Source: RPQJ01 sp044226195
GTDB taxonomy: Bacteria; Pseudomonadota; Gammaproteobacteria; Steroidobacterales; Steroidobacteraceae
DNA: 64,000 bases
NCBI GenBank assembly: GCA_044226195.1
Contig: JBGAHO010000022.1
Span: 1 to 64,000, forward strand
Reading direction: 5' to 3'
In this document: one piece after another, positions 53,727 to 62,352 of the stretch
Layout of the letters: every line of letters starts with the position of its first letter
Numbering within the stretch: position 1 is the first letter of the stretch
The notes under the pieces: model-generated
The model's database searches: none
Seen by the model: only the letters and a program-made list of their open reading frames with translations
What the model was told of the DNA's origin: nothing
Translations under genes and position numbers: made by a program

Positions 53727-54947
53727 CTACGGCGCTCCCCGAACGAAAATGCGCTCGGTCACGAGGGTCTGGGCGCCGATGCCCCAGCTCGTCTGGCGCG
53801 GCAGGCCGCTGGTCGGGTCGACGAGCATCTCGATCGTCATCGGGCCCAGCGACTCGGTCGCGCTGTAGGCGCCCGACGCATCGCGGCCGACGACCTTGAA
53901 CCCGTTGTCCATCAGCTGTCCCGGATTCACGCTCGTCCACACCTTGTCGTGCAGCTCGCCACTCGTGGGGTTCGGGCCGGCCAGCAAGGCGCGGCGCGCC
54001 TTTGCCTGAGCGACCAGCGACTGCGGCCGGTCCGCACCGATCTTCGCCTCCAGGTCCTTGCCCTTGAACTTGCCCTTCACGATCCACTGGCCGGACTCGT
54101 CGGGCTGCACGTTGAGATCGGTATCGACTTCGCCGTTCTCGACGGAGATTTCACCGGAGTTCAGCAGCTCGCCGGCGGGATTGGTCCACTGGAACGTGAG
54201 GGAGTCCATCGCGGAGAGCGTGGCTTCGCCGGTCGGCAGCAGCAGGGACATCCGCATGCGCATGCGCGTGTCGCCGTCCGCATCCTCGGCGAGTTCGAGC
54301 ATGCTGACCCCGACGCGCATGTCTCCTACTCGCGCCACCTGCAGTTCGAGGTAGCGCGGTTCCGGTTCGGCGTTGCGCATCGTCAGTGTCTCGGCGAGCG
54401 CGTGCACGGCGGTGCGGAACGTCTGCTCGTAGCCGATCGAGTCGTGGGAGCAGTAGATCCCATAGCCCGGCATCCCGACCGCGATCTGCTTGAGGGAGCC
54501 GAGGCGCATGCCGTCCGGTGCCGGCATGCGGTAGAGCCAGTTCGCCGCGATGTAGGGCCGCGGGCCGAACGAGCCGGCATCGATGCGCTCGATGGCCGCC
54601 TGCTCGACCTTGTTCTTCCGGGCTTCCTCGCTCTTGAAGCTGAGGCTGGCAGTCTCGCGCAGGAGCCCCGCCAGGTCCGTGTCGCTGACCAGCACCTCGC
54701 AGTCCGCCGGCGTCTCGGCGCCGAGGTCGAGCATGAGCAAGTATTCCTGTTCGTTTTGCGTGATCGGCGCGGCGAGCTTCACCGGCAGGCGCGCCACCAG
54801 CGACCCGTCGCTGCTGCGGACCTCCTGCGCCTCGATCAGCTTGCCTTCCTTGGCTCGCGCTTCCTTGAGCCAGGCGGGTTCCTCGTCGGCCGCGCTGACG
54901 CCGAACGCCAGTCCGACGAGGCCGATCGCCACCAGTCTTCGCAACAT
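53727..54947 (-). CDS. Hypothetical exported protein
   Basis: This 406-residue protein has a signal peptide at ~1-20 (LVAIGLVGLAFGVSA). The rest is soluble, rich in beta-strand-like segments and charged residues (LMLDLGAETPADCEVLVSD, MRMRMRMSLLLPTGEATLS, WIVKGKFKGKDLEAKI). I do not recognise a family. It is the first gene of the operon with the transglutaminase-like protein, so it may be its substrate, partner or scaffold. The ATG at 54947 starts the signal peptide. A TGCTAGCGT sequence (minus strand, 55012-55020) could be an extended -10 element for the operon. It diverges from the amidohydrolase gene. Confidence 0.75.
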   Translation of the reverse strand: MLRRLVAIGLVGLAFGVSAADEEPAWLKEARAKEGKLIEAQEVRSSDGSLVARLPVKLAAPITQNEQEYLLMLDLGAETPADCEVLVSDTDLAGLLRETASLSFKSEEARKNKVEQAAIERIDAGSFGPRPYIAANWLYRMPAPDGMRLGSLKQIAVGMPGYGIYCSHDSIGYEQTFRTAVHALAETLTMRNAEPEPRYLELQVARVGDMRVGVSMLELAEDADGDTRMRMRMSLLLPTGEATLSAMDSLTFQWTNPAGELLNSGEISVENGEVDTDLNVQPDESGQWIVKGKFKGKDLEAKIGADRPQSLVAQAKARRALLAGPNPTSGELHDKVWTSVNPGQLMDNGFKVVGRDASGAYSATESLGPMTIEMLVDPTSGLPRQTSWGIGAQTLVTERIFVRGAP

Positions 54948-55118
54948 GAACGGGCTCCCTGCGGTGTGCCTGGACGAGGGCCGTCGATCCGCTGCCGGGG
55001 CCCGGCTGGCTACGCTAGCACAGGCGACCGGTCCCGGCAGCGCGGTTCCCTGCGACCGGCGTTGCAGGTATGTTCGCCGGCGGGGATGGCACGACAACGA
55101 CCGGGGAGAGCTCACAGC

Positions 55119-56363
55119 ATGAACGTCATCGTCCGCGCGGCGCGCAGCGCCATCGTGGGGCTCGGCCTGGTCCTGGGGTGTGCGGCGAACGCGCAGGACC
55201 TCGATCTCGTCAATGCCACGCTCATCGACGGCACCGGTGCGGCGCCCCGTTCGGGCGCGACCGTCAGCGTGCGCGGCGGGAAGATCGCAGCGATCTCGGA
55301 TCGCGCCCCGGCGGCGAGCGACGGCGTCCGGCGCATCGACCTCAAGGGCCGCTACCTGCTGCCGGGGCTGATCGACGCCCATTCGCACATCGAATCGCCG
55401 GCAGCCGCTTTGCGCGCCCTGCAGTCCGGCGTCACGACGGCCCGCGTGCTCGGCGACACCAACCTGCAGGCGATCGGCACGCGCGACCTCGTGCGCCGCG
55501 GCTTCGTGCCGGGTCCGGACCTGCTGGTGTCGCCCGGCCACATCCGGCCCAAGCCCGGCATGGCGTTCTTCGAGGTCTATCCGCAGTTCGGCGACGCGAT
55601 CAACGGCGAGCTGCGCGGGCCGGACCGCATCGCCGAGGCGACCCGCGCGCTGATCGCCCGCGGCGCGGACGTCATTAAGGTCGGTGCGAGCGAACGCGCC
55701 GGCCTCGTGTACACCGATCCGCGCAAACCCGAGCTGACCGAGGACGAGATCCGCGCCGCCGTGACCGAGGCGGCGAAGGCGGGCCTGTTCGTCGCGGCGC
55801 ACGCGCACTCTCGCGAAGGCGCGGCCTCCGCGGTGCGCGCGGGCGTGCGCAGCATCGAGCACGGCACCTGGATCGACGAGGACACGCTGCAGGAGATGAA
55901 GCGCCGCGGCACGTTCTTCGTGCCGACGCTGGCGGTGATGAGCCCGCTCGGCGATCCGCAGGGCAATTCGGCGGACGATGTGGCGCTGCAGTTGCGCACG
56001 CAGTCGATGATGGGCCCGCTGCGTGCGGCCGTCCGCCGCGCCAAGGCGCTTGGCATCACGGTGGCGGCCTCGACCGACGGCAGTTACGCCGATCACGACG
56101 ACACGGGCCGCATCCGCGTCGCGCACGACATCGGCATCCTTCGCGATGCGATCGGCTACACGCCGCTCGAGTCGATCACCTGCGCGACGCTCAACGGCGC
56201 GAAAGTCCTCGGCATCGATTCGCGGACGGGCACGGTGCGCGTCGGGCTCGAAGCCGACCTGATCGTGGTCGACGGTGACCCGCTCGCCGACGTGCGCGTG
56301 TTCTTCGAGCCGCGGCTCGTGGTGAGCGACGGCAAGATCGTGGTGGAGGGCTACGGCCTCTGA
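55119..56363 (+). CDS. Secreted amidohydrolase (imidazolonepropionase/prolidase-like)
   Basis: This 414-residue metal-dependent hydrolase of the amidohydrolase superfamily has a signal peptide at ~1-25 (AIVGLGLVLGCAANA). The metal-binding H-x-H is in LPGLIDAHSHIES (~87-93); the bridging Lys is likely in GADVIKVGA, followed by AAHAHSREG and SIEHGTWID with further His ligands; the catalytic Asp is in ASTDGSYADHD. The group includes Xaa-Pro dipeptidases and Xaa-Arg peptidases (Sgx/Cc2672 type), so cleavage of short peptides is a fair guess. The ATG at 55119 has GGGGAGAG upstream. It ends 6 bases from the convergent esterase stop. Confidence 0.87.
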   Translation: MNVIVRAARSAIVGLGLVLGCAANAQDLDLVNATLIDGTGAAPRSGATVSVRGGKIAAISDRAPAASDGVRRIDLKGRYLLPGLIDAHSHIESPAAALRALQSGVTTARVLGDTNLQAIGTRDLVRRGFVPGPDLLVSPGHIRPKPGMAFFEVYPQFGDAINGELRGPDRIAEATRALIARGADVIKVGASERAGLVYTDPRKPELTEDEIRAAVTEAAKAGLFVAAHAHSREGAASAVRAGVRSIEHGTWIDEDTLQEMKRRGTFFVPTLAVMSPLGDPQGNSADDVALQLRTQSMMGPLRAAVRRAKALGITVAASTDGSYADHDDTGRIRVAHDIGILRDAIGYTPLESITCATLNGAKVLGIDSRTGTVRVGLEADLIVVDGDPLADVRVFFEPRLVVSDGKIVVEGYGL

Positions 56364-56369
56364 GGCCGG

Positions 56370-57284
56370 TCAGTTTGCCGGGGCGGCCGGCACGCGCTCG
56401 ATGATCCAGCCCGACGGATCGGGCATCGGGCACGTCGGCTGCAGCTGCTCGCACAGCGCGAACTCGATCATCGGCGCCCAGTTCGTCCAGCGGTGGAAGC
56501 CGGGGAAGCGCACGTAGGTGTGCGGCACGCCGTGGCTCGCCAGGTGTTCGTGATACGCGGCATTTGCCTCGGCCATCGCGCCGAGATCGTGGTCGGCGGC
56601 GCCGAAGATCAGCCGGCTGCCCTTCAGTCCCTCGCGGGTCGCCAGCGCAACGAACGGGTCGACGCCGTAGCCGCTGCCCGGCGGACCGAACGCGCGCGTC
56701 ATGATGTCGGGCGGCATGTACGGCTTCAGGAAGGCGCGGATGTCCGCCTCGCGCAGGATCGGCGCGCTCAGGATCGTGGCCGAAGCGAACTGGCCCGGAT
56801 CGGCGAGCCACATCTGCACGCCGCCGCCGCCGCCCATCGAGACGCCGACGAGGTGCGGGCCCGTGCGTGCATCGATCGGGTACTGCGCGCGCACGGCAGG
56901 AAGCAGGTCCTTCAGCACCCAGCTCCGGAAATGGTGCGTGCCGTCGTACCAGTCCATCCACAGGCCACGCTGGCCTTCCGGCGTCACCATCAGGAACGGC
57001 GGGAGCCGGCCCGACTGGATCGCGGCATCGAGGCGCTCGGTCAAAGCCGGCCGATCGGCGGCGGTGTGATCGTCGCCCGCGCCGTGCAGCAGCACGACCA
57101 GCGGCAGGGGCGTGTGGTGGTCCCAGCCCGGCGGCTCGTAGATGCCGTAATGCAGGCGCTGGCCCTCGCTCGCGCTGTCCATCTCGAAGTACTGCAGGCG
57201 TCCGCCGGGCGCATGCGATGCGCAACCCGCGAGACCCAGCAGGCTGAGCGCAAGGACGAGCAGGCGGCGAGGATGGCGCAACAT
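56370..57284 (-). CDS. Alpha/beta-hydrolase lipoprotein (esterase-D type)
   Basis: This 304-residue lipid-anchored esterase has a signal peptide ending in lipobox LAGC (Cys ~21). The fold has PLVVLLHGAGDDH (oxyanion region), nucleophile elbow LVGVSMGGGGGVQMW, Asp probably in LIFGAADHDLGAM and His in FPGFHRWTNWAPM. It resembles feruloyl-esterase and S-formylglutathione-hydrolase relatives, but the envelope location makes a role in formaldehyde oxidation unlikely. The ATG at 57284 starts the signal. It is the last of three minus-strand genes (60032 to 56370), 50 bases after the Tat aminotransferase. Confidence 0.83.
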   Translation of the reverse strand: MLRHPRRLLVLALSLLGLAGCASHAPGGRLQYFEMDSASEGQRLHYGIYEPPGWDHHTPLPLVVLLHGAGDDHTAADRPALTERLDAAIQSGRLPPFLMVTPEGQRGLWMDWYDGTHHFRSWVLKDLLPAVRAQYPIDARTGPHLVGVSMGGGGGVQMWLADPGQFASATILSAPILREADIRAFLKPYMPPDIMTRAFGPPGSGYGVDPFVALATREGLKGSRLIFGAADHDLGAMAEANAAYHEHLASHGVPHTYVRFPGFHRWTNWAPMIEFALCEQLQPTCPMPDPSGWIIERVPAAPAN

Positions 57285-57334
57285 GGACGGGACCCCCGGG
57301 ATGGCGGGATTTCGCCTCGTCGCGCGGCGTGGAT

Positions 57335-58492
57335 TCAGCCGGTGAGCGCCTTGGGCAACGCCGCGAGGAATCGATCGACTTCGGCCGTGGTGCCGATCGT
57401 GGTGCGCGACCACGTGTCGAACCCGTCGAAGTGCCGGCCGACCTTGATGCCCTGCGCCAGCATTCGGTCCTGGAAGGCCTTGAGCGGGCCGCGCGTGTCG
57501 AAGAACACGAAGTTGCCCTGCGCCTCCGAGCGCTGCAGGCCCATGCGGTCGAGCGTCGCCTGCACGCGCGCCCGGTCGGCGAGGATCGATTCGCGCGTGG
57601 ATCTCAGGAACGCGGCATCGCCGTAGCTCGCGACCGCGGCGTCGATGCCCGTGGTGTTGGGCCAGGTGAGCCACAGCTTCGCGAAGCGCTGCGCGATCTC
57701 GGGCGAGGAGATGCCGTAGCCGACGCGCAGCCCGGCGAGCCCGTGGATCTTCGAGAACGTGCGCAGCACGACGAGGTTCGCCGCCTCTTTCACCAGCGGG
57801 ATGACCGAGCCGACGTCGGGCTCGGTGACGAAATCGATGTAGGCCTCGTCCACCACCACCAGCACGTGCGCCGGCACCGACTTCACGAAGCCTGCCAGCG
57901 ACGTGCGCGTGACGGCCGCACCGGTCGGGTTGTTCGGGTTGCAGACGTAGACGAGGCGAGTATTCGCATTCACGGCCGCGCGCATCGCCTCGAGGTCGTG
58001 GCGCAGGTGGGCATCGGGCGCCACCCACTGCAGCTTCAGCCCGAGCGCATCGGCGAACTTCGGCAATTCCTCGTACGTGGGGCGCGCGGCGACGAGTTCG
58101 CCTCCGGGGCCGTTCAGCAGGCCCACCAGCCCGCACAACTTCAGCAACTCGCCCGAGCCCGCGCCGACCGTCACCTGCGCGGGAGCAACGCGCTCGCGGT
58201 CGGCGATCCGCTGTTTGAGGTGATCGATGTTCTCGTCGGCGTAGCGCGGCGCGTTGCCGACGCTGGCGAGGATCGCCTGGCGCGCCGCGGGCGACGGGCC
58301 GTACGGGTTCTCGTTGCCGTTGAGGATGACGATGCCCGTGCTGGCCGGCGCTGCCGCGGCATCGCCGAAGGCGAAGCGCGGCGTGAGCGGCGCCGCGAGG
58401 GCGGCCGCGCCGAGCAAGGCGTGGCGCCTCGTGATCCGCGGCAGGGAGGAGGGGGTCGGGACGTCGGTCGGGCGGTGCGGATCGCGGGGCAT
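57335..58492 (-). CDS. Tat-signal histidinol-phosphate-aminotransferase-like PLP enzyme
   Basis: This 385-residue class I/II aminotransferase opens with a twin-arginine signal: SSLPRITRRHALLGAAALA (R22-R23) with an Ala-rich stretch to ~44. The enzyme part has LNGNENPYGPSPAAR, VYVCNPNNPTGAAVT, VVDEAYIDF and the PLP Lys in LRTFSKIHGLAGLRVGYG, all typical of HisC-like enzymes. Histidine synthesis would need a cytoplasmic enzyme, so an exported copy must do something else, perhaps acting on periplasmic amino compounds. Folding with PLP before Tat export is chemically sensible. It lies 19 bases after the MttB-2 stop and is probably co-transcribed with it. Confidence 0.84.
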   Translation of the reverse strand: MPRDPHRPTDVPTPSSLPRITRRHALLGAAALAAPLTPRFAFGDAAAAPASTGIVILNGNENPYGPSPAARQAILASVGNAPRYADENIDHLKQRIADRERVAPAQVTVGAGSGELLKLCGLVGLLNGPGGELVAARPTYEELPKFADALGLKLQWVAPDAHLRHDLEAMRAAVNANTRLVYVCNPNNPTGAAVTRTSLAGFVKSVPAHVLVVVDEAYIDFVTEPDVGSVIPLVKEAANLVVLRTFSKIHGLAGLRVGYGISSPEIAQRFAKLWLTWPNTTGIDAAVASYGDAAFLRSTRESILADRARVQATLDRMGLQRSEAQGNFVFFDTRGPLKAFQDRMLAQGIKVGRHFDGFDTWSRTTIGTTAEVDRFLAALPKALTG

Positions 58493-58511
58493 GGACGTCT
58501 CCTCCGTGGGC

Positions 58512-60032
58512 TCAGAGGCCGCGGCGTCGGTTCGGTCGGCGTCCGCGCAGCACGGTGCGATCGCTCGCGTCGGGCGGCGGCGGCAGGTCCGGCAGCGGGG
58601 CCGGCGCGGTGAGGCCCTCGCTGATCATGCGCCGCATCTCGGCGTCGATCGCGGGGTCCGTCTCGATCGGCGTGTAGTTCGCCAGCCGCGATTCCACTTC
58701 TTCGTTGGCGCGCTGCGCCAGTTCCTTCGCGCCGGCCTTCTGCCAGGTCTCGCGGTTCTCGCGGTCGATCACCGGGTTGGTGAGGTACAGCTGGTTCGGC
58801 CAGTGCTGCAGCGTGTGCGGCGAGGTGATCAGGTGGTCGTTGGCCATCAGGTCCGCGACCAGCTGCTGGCTCGGCAGGTCCTCGACCACGTTCATCTCGC
58901 GCACGAAATGCAGGGACTGGCCGCAGACCTCGTTGTCGTACACCAGCTTCGGCAGGCTGAACGTGAGCACGAAATCGAGCATGCCCGGGCCGGAGACCGA
59001 GTTGATGCCGGCGAGCGCCGCGAGCAGCGCGCTGCTGAAGGATTCGCCACCGGCCTGCGCGTCGAGCGACTTGGCGTCCGACAGCGCCATGTAGGCCTGC
59101 GTCGGCAGGCCGAGCGACTTGGCCACCGCGACGTACGCCACGTTCAGGTGCTGTGCCTCGATCGCCGCCATCGGCGAGCTCGCGGCCTTCATGTGGAACG
59201 TCGCCGGCGCGCCGCCGAACAGCACGGGCGCGCCCGGGCGGATGATCTGCGCCATGGTGATGCCGGTGAGCACGTCGACGCAGTGGAACACCAGCGCGCC
59301 CACCAAGGTCACCGGCGCGATCAGGCCCATCAGCGTCACGGGCACGATTTCGACCGGGATGCCGGCCTCGACGCAGTCGATCATGTTCTGGCACGAGTCT
59401 TCGCTGTAGCGGAAGTTGCCCGTGGCCGTGATGGTGAAGATCGACATCGGCTTGGCAATCAGTTCGGCGCGGTCGCGGCGGAACAGCTGCATCATGTCGC
59501 GCATGCGCGGCACGCCGTGCTCGGAGAATGCGCCGGACACCATCGGCTTCTTCGAGGTGGTGAGCAGCATGTACAGGCGCCACGCGTCCGACACCTGCGA
59601 CTCGATGTCCTTGTTGGTCGAGAACGCGGTGGCGAGGTAGGCGATGTGCTCGAGGCCGTCGCACAGGCGCGCGTACTCGATGAAGTCCGTCGAGTTCGAC
59701 AGGCGCGTCTCGCCGGTGCGGTGGTCCTGGATCTTGAGGCCCGAGGAGCCCGGCACGTAGTGGACGTTGTTGCCGCCGAGCTCGGCGTGCGGCGTGCCGT
59801 CGCGCGTGTAGAGCGTGAACGACTTCGGCGCGGTTGCGAGCGCCTTGTCGATCACATCGACCGGGAACAGGATGCGCACGCCGTCCGCCGTCGTCCTGAG
59901 CCCGTGGTCGAGCAGGCGCTTGCGCATCTCGGGGCCGCGGATCTCCATGCCGGTCTCGGCCATGATGCGCTTGGCTTCGGTGAGGACCCGGGCGCACAGC
60001 TCGGGCGTGATGACGTTCAGCGTCGGTCGCAT
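58512..60032 (-). CDS. Second MttB-superfamily (non-pyrrolysine) methyltransferase homologue
   Basis: This 506-residue MttB-family protein is clearly distinct from the one at 33119. It begins LNVITPELCARVLTEAKRIM, with VTLMGLIAPVTLVGALVFH and IIRPGAPVLFGGAPATFHMK in the barrel core, and a Pro-rich tail (APAPLPDLPPPPD). There is no internal amber codon, so no pyrrolysine. Known non-pyrrolysine members use betaines; the substrate here is unknown. No corrinoid-binding partner is nearby. The ATG at 60032 lacks a strong ribosome site. A possible -10 (GATAAT, minus strand, 60100-60105) lies 67 bases upstream. It heads an operon with the Tat aminotransferase and lipoprotein esterase. Confidence 0.84.
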   Translation of the reverse strand: MRPTLNVITPELCARVLTEAKRIMAETGMEIRGPEMRKRLLDHGLRTTADGVRILFPVDVIDKALATAPKSFTLYTRDGTPHAELGGNNVHYVPGSSGLKIQDHRTGETRLSNSTDFIEYARLCDGLEHIAYLATAFSTNKDIESQVSDAWRLYMLLTTSKKPMVSGAFSEHGVPRMRDMMQLFRRDRAELIAKPMSIFTITATGNFRYSEDSCQNMIDCVEAGIPVEIVPVTLMGLIAPVTLVGALVFHCVDVLTGITMAQIIRPGAPVLFGGAPATFHMKAASSPMAAIEAQHLNVAYVAVAKSLGLPTQAYMALSDAKSLDAQAGGESFSSALLAALAGINSVSGPGMLDFVLTFSLPKLVYDNEVCGQSLHFVREMNVVEDLPSQQLVADLMANDHLITSPHTLQHWPNQLYLTNPVIDRENRETWQKAGAKELAQRANEEVESRLANYTPIETDPAIDAEMRRMISEGLTAPAPLPDLPPPPDASDRTVLRGRRPNRRRGL

Positions 60033-60140
60033 CGCAGTCTCCGCGGGCCCCGGCGCGAGCGCCGGGGCGGTCCAGGTCAGGATCGGGTGAAGGCCGGCGA
60101 TTATCGTCGGGACAGCCTCGCCGCGGCTACTCCCCCCGGT

Positions 60141-62231
60141 TCAGGGGTCGCGCGGGAAGCGCTGGGTCCAGCGCTTTTCCCTCAGCAGGCGGCCGTTTTC
60201 GTAGACCCGCCGCTCGTATTCGTACGCGTAGCCGTCCGCGTCGCTCTGGAACACCGATTTGGTCTCCCAGCGCAGCTTGCGTCCCGGCAACTCGACCTCC
60301 GTGCTGTAGGTGCCGGTCATCGAGGTCTGCTCCGGGTGGGCGTCCGAGGTCGCGTGCTCGATGCGCTCCGAGAAATGCTCGGTACCCCACGGGTAGCGGG
60401 TGCGGGAGCCATTGGTGGCAACGGCGGTGATCTCGCCGGTCTGCGGATTGCGGCGCACCTCGGAGATCTCGCCGTAGCCGGACGACGTGCCCGTGTCGAG
60501 GTCCTCGTAGCCGGCGAGCTTCGGGCCCTCGGTCGGCGGCAGGAAATGCGGTACCGGGCGATCGGCCGGCGGGATCACGGGCAGCACCACCCGTGCGCCC
60601 TCCGGCCCGCCGATGGCAAGAGCCGTGGTCATCGGGTGGGGCGAGGGCCACATCATCGGCCACATCGCGTTGTTGACCGCCACGCGGATGCGATGGCCCT
60701 TCGGGAACACCCAGGACGTGAAGTGCAGCTCGATGTCGAGCGGGAACGACTCGCCGGGTCGGATCAGCTCGGGCTCGCGCGCGGAACGACGATGGTTGCC
60801 GTTGAAGCCGGCGCCGGCCACCTGCGTGACCGTGCCGTCCGGCGCCACGTCGGACACGCGCACGAACCAGTTGGCCCGCGGCGCATCCGCGCTCACCTGC
60901 AGCAAGGCGTGCGGCAGGCCGAGGATCTCGAGCGGGGCGTCGAGCGGCGCGGTGTCGTACACGAGGCTGTAGGCATCGGTTGGTCGCTGGTCGTGCGCGA
61001 CGTCGCCCCACCACATCACCGGGCCGCCGGCTTCGATGCCGACGCCCGGGACGTAACGCAGTCGATGCGTGGTCGTGGCCGCGTCCGCAACGCCGAGCGT
61101 GTGGTCGTCGCGCAGGTGCAGCACGCGTTGCCGGGTGCGCGCGATCGGCCAGCCGTCCTCCCAGCGCCAGTGCCCCGGCGCGTAGTCGAGATAGGGGCCG
61201 GGCGGATGCCAGTCGCGCACGTACACCGCGAACTTCGGTTCCTGCAGGATGCCGGTGTCGATCTTCTTCAGCCAGTAATCGAACCAGCGCACGGCCTCGT
61301 AGCGCCATTCGATGCCGGGGCGCGGATACGGTTCGTGCGGGAAGGTGTGGTTCCACGGCCCGATCAGCGCCTTCACCGGCCCGCCGGCGTTCTGCAGCAT
61401 GCGCGGGATCACGTCGCGGTAGCCGTCGTACCAGCCGCCGATGTGATACCCGGGCACGGTGATCTGCGCCTCGCGGTCGCGCCAGGATGCGCGGTCCCAG
61501 AACGGCCCGTCCCGCTGCTCGCGTTTCCACGTCAGCATCCACGGCTCGCGGTCGAAGCGGTCGCGGAAGAACGCCTCGTCCATCACGTAATCCGGCGCGC
61601 CGGGCCGGCCGTTGTCGAGTTCCTGCCCCATTTCCCAGGAGTCGAGGTGCATCACGCCGTCGATGTAGTGCACGTCTTCCTGGTAGAGGTCGTCGGTCGC
61701 GTCGACGGCGACGAAGGCCTTGAGCGCAGGCGGATGCCGGCCCGCGAGCTGGATGGAATTGAAGCCGCCCCACGAGATGCCGAACATGCCGATCGCGCCG
61801 GTCGACCACGGCTGGCGCGCGAGCCAGCCGATCACCTGCTCGCCGTCGTCGAGTTCGATGTCCGAGTACTCGTACGGGATCAGCGTGCCCTCGCTGTTGC
61901 CCGAGCCGCGGATGTCGACGCGCGCGACGATGTAGCCGCGCGCGACGAAGTACGAGTACAGCGGCCAGTTGCGGCCGCGCGATTCCGTCTTGCGGTAGGG
62001 CAGGTATTCGAGCAGCACGGGGAAGCGCTGGCCCGGCTTGGCGCCCGTCGGCACGTACAGGTCGGCCGCGAGGCGCACGCCGTCGGGCAGTGGGATCCAC
62101 GCCTCGCGCATCGCCATGCCGTAGCGCGGCTGCGAGGGCGGGGCGGCTTCGGCAAGCAGGGCCGGGCCGGCGCCGGCGAGCAGCAGCACGACGACCAGGG
62201 CCCGTGCCGCTACGCGGATCTCGCTGACCAT
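60141..62231 (-). CDS. Secreted CocE/NonD-type X-Pro dipeptidyl-peptidase family hydrolase
   Basis: This 696-residue exported serine hydrolase has a signal peptide at ~1-28 (ALVVVLLLAGAGPALLAEA). The alpha/beta domain contains DIRGSGNSEG, the nucleophile elbow GMFGISWGGFNSIQ (Ser ~120) and the His region GPWNHTFPHEP. The C-terminal jelly-roll domain (~400-560), as in cocaine esterase, includes WFVRVSDVAPDGTVTQV and FPKGHRIRVAVNNAMWP. About 130 extra residues follow at the end. Substrates in this family range from Xaa-Pro peptides to esters and acylated amino acids. The ATG at 62231 has GGGAGGT upstream. It diverges from the FAD oxidoreductase gene. Confidence 0.87.
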   Translation of the reverse strand: MVSEIRVAARALVVVLLLAGAGPALLAEAAPPSQPRYGMAMREAWIPLPDGVRLAADLYVPTGAKPGQRFPVLLEYLPYRKTESRGRNWPLYSYFVARGYIVARVDIRGSGNSEGTLIPYEYSDIELDDGEQVIGWLARQPWSTGAIGMFGISWGGFNSIQLAGRHPPALKAFVAVDATDDLYQEDVHYIDGVMHLDSWEMGQELDNGRPGAPDYVMDEAFFRDRFDREPWMLTWKREQRDGPFWDRASWRDREAQITVPGYHIGGWYDGYRDVIPRMLQNAGGPVKALIGPWNHTFPHEPYPRPGIEWRYEAVRWFDYWLKKIDTGILQEPKFAVYVRDWHPPGPYLDYAPGHWRWEDGWPIARTRQRVLHLRDDHTLGVADAATTTHRLRYVPGVGIEAGGPVMWWGDVAHDQRPTDAYSLVYDTAPLDAPLEILGLPHALLQVSADAPRANWFVRVSDVAPDGTVTQVAGAGFNGNHRRSAREPELIRPGESFPLDIELHFTSWVFPKGHRIRVAVNNAMWPMMWPSPHPMTTALAIGGPEGARVVLPVIPPADRPVPHFLPPTEGPKLAGYEDLDTGTSSGYGEISEVRRNPQTGEITAVATNGSRTRYPWGTEHFSERIEHATSDAHPEQTSMTGTYSTEVELPGRKLRWETKSVFQSDADGYAYEYERRVYENGRLLREKRWTQRFPRDP

Positions 62232-62352
62232 CGCCGCACCTCCCCCGGATCGTCCCTGTCCTTGCCGGCCCATTCTGCGGGCAACGCGACACCGCCGACA
62301 ATCGGCGCGGTGCAGTTGCAAACGCGGCGTGGCCCGGTAGGCTGCGGCGATC

